Source: an uncultured Polymorphobacter sp.
Lineage (GTDB): Bacteria; Pseudomonadota; Alphaproteobacteria; Sphingomonadales; Sphingomonadaceae
NCBI GenBank assembly: GCA_937871645.1
Contig: CALMPZ010000049.1
Coordinates: 1-5,377, forward strand
Length of the DNA stretch: 5,377 nucleotides
Reading direction: 5' to 3'
The notes under the pieces were generated by a model that was not told the DNA's origin, did not search any database, and worked only from the letters and a program-made list of their open reading frames with translations. Every line of letters starts with the position of its first letter. Positions within the stretch are counted from its first letter, which is position 1. A program made the translations under genes and the position numbers. Below, one piece after another: positions 1 through 5,377 of this stretch.

Positions 1-1559
1 GCCGCGCCGGCGAACAGCAGCGAGGCATAGTCGAGCCCCGTCGACACGACATAATAGTCGCCCTTCGATTCGAAGTTCAGATAGTTACCGCCGAGCAGGA
101 AGTTGAACGGGCCATCCAAAGTCGAGTTGATGTGCGCTTCACCCGACCATTGGTGGCTGGTGCCGCTGGCGATGTCATACTGGTTCTGCCGGTCCGAGCA
201 GCTGTTGTACTTGCCGCCGATATAGCCGACGAACGTGTCATCGGCCTGCGACAGGCAGATCTCGTTGGCCGAATTGAAGATGGCCTGCGATTTGCCGGGG
301 AAAAAGATGTCGAGATAGGTCTTGTTGGTCGCGATCGTCGTCTGGACGTCGTTGACGCTCAGGCTGTAATCCATCCGCGAATCGAACGAACCCTGCGAAT
401 AGCCACCGATCAACGACAGCGTCGCCTTTTCGAATTCATAGTCGATATTGCCCATCACCGTCAGGCCGTTGCCGACATAGGTGGGCGTGTACAGCGTATA
501 GACTTCGCGGTCGCTGGTCGGGACAACGGCGTTGGTCTTGATGTCCGGACCATAGAGGCTGCCATAGGACACCAGCGGCGCAAGCCCGCCGAAAATGCTC
601 GCCAGTGCCTCGGTGCTGGTCAGGATCGAGCCGGCGGTGGCGTTGGCGTTGACCGCTTCATAGCCGAGGCCGTTGGGCGAGCACCCCAGCACGCCGGTCG
701 GGTCGCTGGCGCAAAGCTGCTTCTGCGTGCGCATGCGGCTCGAATCTTCGGCGCCGTAGCTGATCATCACGTCGGCGGTCAGCTTGTCGGTGGGCTCCCA
801 ATGCACCGAGCCGCGCAGCGAGTAGCTGTCGCGGCCATCGATGTCCTCGTTGTTCCACAGGTTGGTCGTGTAGCCGTCGCGCTTGATGTAGATACCGGCT
901 GCGCGCACCGCGAGCTTGTCGTTGATCGGCACGTTGATCATGCCGGTCAGCTTGATGCTGTTGTAGTTGCCGTATTCGAACTCGCCGAACGCCTGCAGCG
1001 CCGTGGTGCTCGCCTTGTTGGTGATGAAGTTGACGACACCGGCGGTGGCGTTGCGGCCGAACAGCGTGCCCTGCGGGCCGCGCAGCACTTCGACGCGCTG
1101 CATGTCGAAGATTTCGGTGGTGACGAGGCCGGGTGCGACCAGCGGCATATCGTTGATATGGATGCCGACGCCGCTATCGCCCGACGTCGAGACCGCCGTG
1201 GTGCCGACGCCGCGGATGGCGAGGTTCGAGCCGCCGAAGTTGGTGGCGGTGAAGGTGGTGTTGGGGATCGACTGGACCAGTCGCTGCGTATCGGTAATCT
1301 GCCGCGCCTCGAGTGCTTCGGCATTGAACGCGGTCACCGCGATCGGCACCGACTGCAGATTCTGCGCGGTACGCGTTGCGGTCACGACGATTTCGGCGAT
1401 GCCGGTGGTCTCGGTGGCGGCCGCAGCCTTGCCGATGGGTGCATCGGGGGCCGGCGTCTGCGCCAGTGCCGAAGTCGCGGCCATCAGGCCGATGAGCGAA
1501 GCACTTGCGATCAGTGCAAGACGTGTTGCGGACGGATTGCCGGATTGGCGCAATGTCAT
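1..1559 (-). CDS. TonB-dependent outer-membrane receptor, N-terminal 519 codons (3' end outside window)
   Basis: This encodes an outer-membrane, TonB-energised active-transport receptor. I translated the frame to the window edge and found no stop. Residues 1-33 form a signal peptide (basic start, hydrophobic stretch, cleavage likely after Ala-Leu-Ala33). A TonB box-like segment EIVVTATR follows at 56-63. The plug domain shows IRGVG at 115-119 and the hallmark VEVLRGPQGTLFGRNATAG at 156-174. Alternating aromatic/polar barrel strands begin near residue 190. Two close cysteine pairs (C283/C293 and C435/C454) probably form disulfides in surface loops. Family members are usually 700-1000 residues, so a third to a half is missing off the left edge. 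The ATG at 1559 is chosen because GGGGGAG lies seven bases upstream. An in-frame ATG at 1604 has no ribosome site and would put 15 residues before the signal peptide. Iron complexes, vitamin B12, glycans and aromatic compounds are all possible substrates; nothing here separates them. Confidence 0.95.
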   Translation of the reverse strand, partial: MTLRQSGNPSATRLALIASASLIGLMAATSALAQTPAPDAPIGKAAAATETTGIAEIVVTATRTAQNLQSVPIAVTAFNAEALEARQITDTQRLVQSIPNTTFTATNFGGSNLAIRGVGTTAVSTSGDSGVGIHINDMPLVAPGLVTTEIFDMQRVEVLRGPQGTLFGRNATAGVVNFITNKASTTALQAFGEFEYGNYNSIKLTGMINVPINDKLAVRAAGIYIKRDGYTTNLWNNEDIDGRDSYSLRGSVHWEPTDKLTADVMISYGAEDSSRMRTQKQLCASDPTGVLGCSPNGLGYEAVNANATAGSILTSTEALASIFGGLAPLVSYGSLYGPDIKTNAVVPTSDREVYTLYTPTYVGNGLTVMGNIDYEFEKATLSLIGGYSQGSFDSRMDYSLSVNDVQTTIATNKTYLDIFFPGKSQAIFNSANEICLSQADDTFVGYIGGKYNSCSDRQNQYDIASGTSHQWSGEAHINSTLDGPFNFLLGGNYLNFESKGDYYVVSTGLDYASLLFAGA

Positions 1560-1566
1560 AGAGAGT

Positions 1567-1573
1567 CTCCCCC
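1567..1573 (-). promoter_or_regulatory. Shine-Dalgarno sequence of the TonB-dependent receptor
   Basis: On the minus strand GGGGGAG stands seven bases before the ATG at 1559. It is the clearest ribosome binding site in the window and fixes the receptor start. Its first base is also the last base of a small hairpin (1573-1585), so access to the site could depend on leader folding. Confidence 0.75.
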
Positions 1574-1675
1574 AGGATAAACCTGTTGCGGACAGTGCTC
1601 CCATTTCTACGCCGTGCTTTTGGCACGCCGTGACGGAGCTTACTGTCCCCGTGTCATCCAGGCCGACATGGCCTG
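1573..1675 (-). promoter_or_regulatory. Structured 5' leader of the receptor mRNA (four hairpins)
   Basis: Read on the minus strand, the leader holds four inverted repeats in order. (1) CAGGCC/GGCCTG at 1675-1659, six pairs with a five-base loop. (2) A long stem of 1648-1635 with 1601-1590: GGACAGT, a two-base AA bulge, then GCTCC, against GGAGCACTGTCC, giving twelve pairs. (3) Inside that stem, CGTGC/GCACG at 1627-1613 with a CAAAA loop. (4) CAGG/CCTG at 1585-1573, directly against the Shine-Dalgarno sequence. The pairings are seen in the sequence; folding and a regulatory role are inferred. I recognise no known riboswitch class and could not find a convincing cobalamin B12 box. The leader may control translation or stability of the receptor mRNA, or it may be a sphingomonad-specific element. 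Confidence 0.5.
1640..1669 (-). other. Possible nine-codon leader peptide (MSAWMTRGQ)
   Basis: A short ATG-TAA frame lies in the receptor leader. Its ATG falls in the loop of the first hairpin, and its TAA lies in the 5' arm of the long stem, two of its bases being the bulge. There is no convincing Shine-Dalgarno sequence; an AGG only two bases ahead of the ATG is too close. A frame this short is expected by chance, so its translation is speculative. Confidence 0.15.
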
Positions 1676-1686
1676 AACTGAGGTCG

Positions 1687-1714
1687 AGTGTAGAGCATAA
1701 ATCGCGGACGACAA
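1687..1714 (-). promoter_or_regulatory. Candidate sigma-70-type promoter of the TonB-dependent receptor
   Basis: On the minus strand a -35-like TTGTCG (1714-1709) and a -10-like TACACT (1692-1687) are separated by 16 bases. An AT-rich patch (AATAAATATT, around 1724-1733) lies just upstream of the -35 and could act as an UP element. Transcription would start near 1680, giving a leader of about 120 bases that contains all four hairpins. Both hexamers match consensus only in part, so this is the best candidate by eye rather than a firm call. Confidence 0.35.
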
Positions 1715-1771
1715 TACGGCTTGAATATTTATTGTGATATGCCGGTTGCAGCAGTTTTGGCTATCGCGCCC

Positions 1772-1789
1772 AAACAGATTTTTCTGTTT
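1772..1789. repeat. AT-rich 18-bp inverted repeat downstream of ptsP
   Basis: A perfect seven-base dyad, AAACAGA and TCTGTTT, surrounds four T's. It begins about 25 bases after the ptsP stop and lies about 58 bases upstream of the candidate receptor -35. As RNA from the minus strand it would be a weak AT-rich hairpin whose T's are within the stem, a poor intrinsic terminator. The plus strand has the longer T run (1787-1791), but no gene precedes it there. It could be the end of the ptsP transcript or a dimeric regulator's binding site. I found no other GC-rich terminator after ptsP. Confidence 0.35.
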
Positions 1790-1813
1790 TTGCAATGACT
1801 TGATGCCGAAAAC

Positions 1814-4081
1814 CTAGCCGCAGACAATGCCCTGCGCGTGTACCGCGGCGCCCAGTCGTTCGCGCACATCGACACCGGGGGCATCGAGCCATTCGTTCAT
1901 CGCGGCGCGTAACGGCGCCAGTTTGGCCGAGCGGAACATCGCCTTCAATGGCCCGATGGCAGCGGGCGTCACCGACAGGCGTTCGACGCCGATGGCGGCA
2001 AGTGCCAGGGCTTCCAACGGCCGCCCGCCCATTTCGCCGCAGACGGTAATCGGAATCTTTGCCGCATCGGCGGCGCGCACGACGCGGCGCAGGAAGCGCA
2101 GGATAGCCGGCGACAACCAGTCATAGCGATCGGCGAGCATCGGGTTCGCGCGGTCGGCGGCGAACAGGAACTGCGTCAGGTCGTTGGTGCCGATCGACAG
2201 GAAATCGATCTTCGGGAACCGCACGTCGAGGCATTCCGCCAGCGCCGGCACTTCGAGCATCGCGCCGTAGCGGATCTTCGCCGGCTGCGGCCGCCCCGAG
2301 CGTTCGAGCCATTTGCGCTGCGCCTCGACCAGCGCCTTGGCCGCGTCGAACTCCCATGGCTCGCTGATCATCGGGAACATGATGTTGAGCGTGCGCCCGG
2401 CCGCGGCATCGAGCAGCGCGCGGGCCTGTACTTTCATCAACCCGTCGCGGCCCAGCGCCAGCCGAATGGCGCGCCAACCCATCGCCGGGTTTTCCTCGGC
2501 CTCGGTTTCCTCGCGCATGTAGGGCACCGATTTGTCGCCGCCGATATCGACGGTGCGGAACGTCACCGGGCGGTCGCCGGCGGTTTCCAGAATCGAACGA
2601 TACAGAGCGGTCTGGCGCTCGCGGCGCGGCAGTGTCGCGGCAACGAGGAACTGGAACTCGGTGCGGAACAGCCCGATGCCGTCGGCGTTGGTCTGTTCGA
2701 GCGCGGCGGCGTCATCGCGCAGGCCGGCGTTCATCAGCAGCGTCATGCGCGTGCCGTCGAGAGTCTGCGCCGGCAGCTCACGCAGCGCTGCATACTCCGC
2801 CTGGCGCTTGGCCTTGAGCGCCGCGGTCGCTTCGAACGAGCGCAGCATCTGCGCGCTCGGCCGCACGAACAGCGCGCCGGCGCCGCCGTCGAGCAGCAGC
2901 TCGTCGCCGTCGGCGATGGTGGTGCGCAGGTCGCGGACACGGCCGAGCACCGGGATGCCCATGGCGCGCGCGACGATGGTGACGTGTGCGGTCAGCGAGC
3001 CTTCCTCGAGCACGACCCCCTTGAGGAAACGCTTGTCATATTCGAGCAGTTCGGCGGGGCCGAGGTTGCGCGCCAGCAGGATGGTTTCGGTGCGCAGGCC
3101 GAGCTGGGCGGCGGTGCCCAACTGCCCCGAAACGATCCGCAGCAGTCGGTTCGACAGATCGTCGAGATCGGTCAGCCGCTCGCGCAAATAGGGATCGTCG
3201 ATCGAGCGCATGCGCGCGCTGGTGCGCTGCTGGACACGCTGGATCGCCGCCTCGGCGGTGAGCCCTGAATCGATCGCCTCGTTGATGCGCCGCGACCAGC
3301 CTTCATCGTACGCGAACATCTTGTAGGTTTCGAGGATCTCGTCATGGTCGCCCGCCGTGCTGAATTCGGCCTGGCCCATCATCTTGTCGATCTGCTCGCG
3401 CATCCGGATGAAGGCGTTGTAGACGCGCGCGCGCTCGACTTCGGTATCTTCGGCCACCGTGTGCTCGACGACGACGCGCGGCTGGTGCAGTACGGCAACG
3501 CCGCGCGCCAGCCCGTCAACCAGCTTGAGCCCGCCGAGCCGCACCGAGCCGGTCGCCTGTGCGCGGGCCCGCGCCACCTGCGCGTCATCGACCAAGCCGG
3601 CGCCGGCGATCAGTTCGGACAACACCATCGCGACGGTCTGCAGCGCCTCGATCTCGACATCGTCATAATCGCGCGGCTCGCGGTGCTGGACGCACAGCAC
3701 GCCGACCGAGGCTTCGCGGCGGACAATGGGCACACCGGCAAAGCTGTGGAAAATGTCTTCGCCGGTTTCGGGGCGATAGGCGAAGTCGGGATGCTCGCGC
3801 GCTTCGGCCAGGTTGAGCGGCTCGCGGCTCGCGGCAATGGTGCCGACAAGCCCCTGCCCCATCGCCAGCTTGGTGACATGCACGGCGTCCTGCGCCAGAC
3901 CGCGCGTTGCATAAAGCTCAAGCACGCCGTCGCGCAGCAGATAGATCGACGCGACTTCGGAGGTCAGCTGGTCGGCAACAATCCCGACGACCTGGTTGAG
4001 CTTGGCCTGGGCATTGGCCTTTGACGCCATGACGTCATGCAGGCGCCGCAGAATCTCGCGCGCGGCGGTTGCAGCGATCAT
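1814..4081 (-). CDS. ptsP: Phosphoenolpyruvate-protein phosphotransferase PtsP (enzyme I-Ntr) with GAF domain
   Basis: EI-Ntr takes phosphate from PEP and passes it to the histidine of NPr (PtsO) and on to EIIA-Ntr, a cytoplasmic signalling relay rather than sugar uptake. With a start at 4081 it is 755 residues, a normal family length. A GAF sensor domain occupies about 15-155; in characterised alphaproteobacterial and enterobacterial homologues it responds to glutamine. The phosphohistidine motif GSLTAHVTIVAR contains His366. The C-terminal PEP-binding barrel shows DGIGLFRTEF (467-476, with Arg473), TFRTVDIGGDK (507-517), ENPAMGWR (530-537), the metal-ligand glutamate in AMLEVPA (E610), GTNDLTQ (631-637) and the proton-donor cysteine in TVCGEMGGRP (C681). 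All are intact, so the enzyme should be active. An upstream ATG at 4153 would add 24 Pro/Arg/Trp-rich residues overlapping the previous gene; it is not preferred. No Shine-Dalgarno precedes 4081, so translation probably depends on the gene before it. Confidence 0.96.
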   Translation of the reverse strand: MIAATAAREILRRLHDVMASKANAQAKLNQVVGIVADQLTSEVASIYLLRDGVLELYATRGLAQDAVHVTKLAMGQGLVGTIAASREPLNLAEAREHPDFAYRPETGEDIFHSFAGVPIVRREASVGVLCVQHREPRDYDDVEIEALQTVAMVLSELIAGAGLVDDAQVARARAQATGSVRLGGLKLVDGLARGVAVLHQPRVVVEHTVAEDTEVERARVYNAFIRMREQIDKMMGQAEFSTAGDHDEILETYKMFAYDEGWSRRINEAIDSGLTAEAAIQRVQQRTSARMRSIDDPYLRERLTDLDDLSNRLLRIVSGQLGTAAQLGLRTETILLARNLGPAELLEYDKRFLKGVVLEEGSLTAHVTIVARAMGIPVLGRVRDLRTTIADGDELLLDGGAGALFVRPSAQMLRSFEATAALKAKRQAEYAALRELPAQTLDGTRMTLLMNAGLRDDAAALEQTNADGIGLFRTEFQFLVAATLPRRERQTALYRSILETAGDRPVTFRTVDIGGDKSVPYMREETEAEENPAMGWRAIRLALGRDGLMKVQARALLDAAAGRTLNIMFPMISEPWEFDAAKALVEAQRKWLERSGRPQPAKIRYGAMLEVPALAECLDVRFPKIDFLSIGTNDLTQFLFAADRANPMLADRYDWLSPAILRFLRRVVRAADAAKIPITVCGEMGGRPLEALALAAIGVERLSVTPAAIGPLKAMFRSAKLAPLRAAMNEWLDAPGVDVRERLGAAVHAQGIVCG

Positions 4082-4098
4082 GACGTCGGGCCGGTCAT
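4078..4098 (-). promoter_or_regulatory. Six-codon relay frame (MTGPTS) joining the flavoprotein gene to ptsP
   Basis: Its ATG (4098-4096) overlaps the TGA of the flavoprotein gene (4097-4095) as ATGA. Its own TGA (4080-4078) overlaps the ptsP ATG (4081-4079) as a second ATGA. Such overlaps are the usual geometry for termination-reinitiation. A ribosome finishing the flavoprotein could restart here, end six codons later and restart on ptsP. The overlaps are seen directly; the coupling is inferred, and direct reinitiation across the 13-base gap is a simpler alternative. Confidence 0.35.
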
Positions 4099-5108
4099 GC
4101 GGCGCGCCGGGCCAGCGCGGCTTCGGCGTCGGTGACCAGCTCGGCGATGACATCGGCGACGGGGACTTCGGCGGTGACCATGCCGACCGACTGGCCCGCC
4201 ATCAGCGAGCCGCCCTCGATGTCGCCGTCGATGACCGCGCGGCGCAGCGCGCCCGCCCAATAGTGTTCAATCTCAAGCTGGCCGGCGGGCAGATCCATCT
4301 CGCCCGCATCGATGCGCGCGGCAACGTCGCGCTGCATTTCGGTGAAAGCTTCGGTGCCGGCGTTCTTGAGCGCGCGGACCGGAATCACCGGCAAGCGCGG
4401 GTCGAGTTGGACGCTGGCGACAGCTTCGCGGGCCGAGGCGCGGATGAAGGCTTTCTTGAACGCCGGATGCGCGATGCTTTCACTGCACGCGGCAAAGCGA
4501 GTCCCGAGCTGGACGCCGCTCGCGCCCATTTCGAGAAACGCCGCAATCGCGTTGCCGCGACCGATTCCACCCGCCACGAACACCGGCACATCGGTGATGA
4601 CCGGCAGGATTTCCTGCGCCAGCACCGAAGTGCTGACCGGGCCGATATGGCCGCCGGCCTCCGAGCCTTCGATGACCAGCGCATCGACGCCGGTGCGCAC
4701 CAGCTTCTTCGCCAGCGCCGCGGTCGGGGCGAAGCACATAAGTTTCGCGCCCGAGGCCTTGATCGCTTCCATCGCCGGCGCCGACGGCAAGCCGCCCGCC
4801 AGCACGATATGGCTGACGTTGTGGCGCGCGCAGACGCCGATCAGCTCGATCAGCTGCGGATGCATGGTGATCAGATTGACGCCGAACGGCTTGGTGGTCA
4901 GCGCCTTGGTCGCGGCGATTTCCTTGTCGAGCAGCTCGACCGGCATCGCGCCGCAGGCGATGACACCGAAGCCGCCGGCGTTCGAAATCGCGCTGACCAG
5001 ATGCCGCTCGCTGACCCAGCTCATCGCGCCCGCCATGATCGCATAGCGGCTGCCGAGGAACGCGGTGCCGCGCGCCATCAGTGCATCGAGGTGCGGGGTG
5101 GCGCTCAA
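4095..5108 (-). CDS. Nitronate monooxygenase family (NMO/FabK-like) FMN-dependent flavoprotein
   Basis: A 337-residue cytoplasmic TIM-barrel flavoprotein of the 2-nitropropane dioxygenase/nitronate monooxygenase superfamily, which also contains the enoyl-ACP reductase FabK. The N-terminal FMN region reads [20 protein letters not shown] at 27-46. The family motif [10 protein letters not shown] is at 147-156; His154 is at the position usually linked to catalysis. The phosphate-binding stretch [20 protein letters not shown] is at 179-198, followed by VQLGTRF. The C-terminal [11 protein letters not shown] (301-311) is also typical. Nitronate oxidation is the default annotation, but most members have no tested substrate, and an enoyl reductase or other oxidoreductase role is possible. 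The start is a TTG at 5108 whose last two bases belong to the lysC stop (TTGA). An ATG at 5078 would give a protein ten residues shorter, without the short N-terminal helix that I recall in close relatives. The gene sits between lysC and ptsP in one apparent operon. Confidence 0.88.
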   Translation of the reverse strand: MSATPHLDALMARGTAFLGSRYAIMAGAMSWVSERHLVSAISNAGGFGVIACGAMPVELLDKEIAATKALTTKPFGVNLITMHPQLIELIGVCARHNVSHIVLAGGLPSAPAMEAIKASGAKLMCFAPTAALAKKLVRTGVDALVIEGSEAGGHIGPVSTSVLAQEILPVITDVPVFVAGGIGRGNAIAAFLEMGASGVQLGTRFAACSESIAHPAFKKAFIRASAREAVASVQLDPRLPVIPVRALKNAGTEAFTEMQRDVAARIDAGEMDLPAGQLEIEHYWAGALRRAVIDGDIEGGSLMAGQSVGMVTAEVPVADVIAELVTDAEAALARRAA

Positions 5109-5377
5109 GCTGCCGCGTCCAGACCGTACGCCGTGTGCAGCACGCGCACCGCGAGTTCGGTATATTCCTCGGCGATCAGCACGCTGACCTTGATTTCCGA
5201 CGTGGTGATCGCCTGGATGTTGATGCCGCGGTCCGCCAGCGCCTTGAACATCGTGACGGCGACACCGGCATGGCTTTTCATGCCGACACCGACGACCGAA
5301 ATCTTCGCCACCGCATCATCCGACAGCACCTCGGCATAGCCGATTTCGGGCTTGATTGCCGCGAGCACATCGAGCGA
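5105..5377 (-). CDS. lysC: Aspartate kinase, C-terminal 90 residues (5' part outside window)
   Basis: Aspartate kinase phosphorylates L-aspartate to aspartyl-4-phosphate, the first step toward lysine, threonine, methionine and diaminopimelate. Only the C-terminal regulatory region is present. [21 protein letters not shown] and the following [19 protein letters not shown] stretch are the classic last ACT domain, where lysine or threonine feedback is sensed at dimer interfaces. The protein ends [15 protein letters not shown], a normal family terminus, so the 3' end is intact. The frame stays open to the right edge; a GTG at 5368 is an internal valine and not the start. The kinase domain and the promoter lie outside the window. 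The stop codon overlaps the TTG start of the next gene, indicating co-transcription and probable translational coupling. Confidence 0.95.
   Translation of the reverse strand, partial: SLDVLAAIKPEIGYAEVLSDDAVAKISVVGVGMKSHAGVAVTMFKALADRGINIQAITTSEIKVSVLIAEEYTELAVRVLHTAYGLDAAA

Noticed and set aside
132..1580. A 482-residue open frame on the plus strand opposite the receptor gene
   Set aside because: It is antisense to a clearly coding gene, rich in Arg/Ala/Gly/His/Asp as expected of a complementary frame in high-GC DNA, and matches no family I know.
1560..1604. In-frame ATG at 1604 as the receptor start
   Set aside because: It has no Shine-Dalgarno, lies at the edge of the long leader stem, and would place 15 extra residues ahead of a complete signal peptide. 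The ATG at 1559 has a strong site.
1560..1680. Cobalamin riboswitch in the receptor leader
   Set aside because: A GCACTG-like string was noticed, but the leader is shorter than that class and lacks the conserved B12-box and core elements as far as I can read by eye.
2532..4024. Plus-strand open frames of 219 and 226 residues opposite ptsP
   Set aside because: They are antisense to conserved EI-Ntr domains, low in complexity (Ser/Arg-rich or His/Gly-rich), and lack ribosome sites or recognisable motifs.
4095..5108. Naming the flavoprotein fabK
   Set aside because: The EAGGHIG and GGI motifs are shared by FabK and nitronate monooxygenases. Nothing in the neighbourhood points to fatty-acid synthesis, so no symbol is assigned.
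3996..5339. A 447-residue plus-strand open frame across the flavoprotein gene and parts of its neighbours
   Set aside because: It spans two gene junctions on the opposite strand and has the same biased, domain-free composition; it is a GC-driven shadow.
1..5377. Mobile elements, CRISPR arrays, tRNA/rRNA genes, phage or defence genes
   Set aside because: No repeats with regular spacing, terminal inverted repeats, transposase or integrase motifs, or RNA gene signatures were seen; composition looks uniform apart from the AT-rich patch in the intergenic region.

Overview
The window looks like chromosome from a high-GC alphaproteobacterium, most likely a sphingomonad (order Sphingomonadales). This is inferred from the very high GC at third codon positions, a large TonB-dependent receptor with the plug signature common in that group, and a lysC-ptsP neighbourhood that I know from alphaproteobacteria. 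No database search was possible. All recognised genes lie on the minus strand, so the window reads from right to left in the direction of transcription.

Right part (5377 to 1814): an apparent three-gene operon. It begins with the 3' end of lysC (aspartate kinase, cut by the window edge). Next is a 337-residue FMN flavoprotein of the nitronate monooxygenase/FabK-like family, which starts on a TTG overlapping the lysC stop. Last is ptsP, the GAF-domain enzyme I of the nitrogen phosphotransferase system (EI-Ntr), with all the catalytic motifs checked intact. No gap in this run exceeds 13 bases. Between the flavoprotein and ptsP is a six-codon reading frame whose start overlaps the upstream stop and whose stop overlaps the ptsP start (ATGA at both ends). 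It looks like a possible ribosome relay, because ptsP has no visible Shine-Dalgarno sequence.

Middle (1813 to 1560): a 254-base intergenic region. It holds an AT-rich 18-bp dyad just after ptsP, a plausible sigma-70 promoter, and a roughly 120-base leader with four hairpins, one of them a 12-bp stem broken only by a two-base bulge. The leader ends in a strong Shine-Dalgarno sequence.

Left part (1559 to 1): the first 519 codons of a TonB-dependent outer-membrane receptor. Signal peptide, TonB box, plug and the first part of the barrel are visible; the C-terminus lies outside the window. Its substrate cannot be told from the sequence.

Functionally, the operon joins entry into the aspartate amino-acid pathway (lysC) with a nitrogen-status phosphorelay (ptsP), with a flavoenzyme of unproven substrate between them. 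The receptor is probably a separate transcription unit controlled by its own leader. I see no mobile element, CRISPR array, tRNA, rRNA or defence system. The most unusual structures are the receptor leader and the double-ATGA junction ahead of ptsP.
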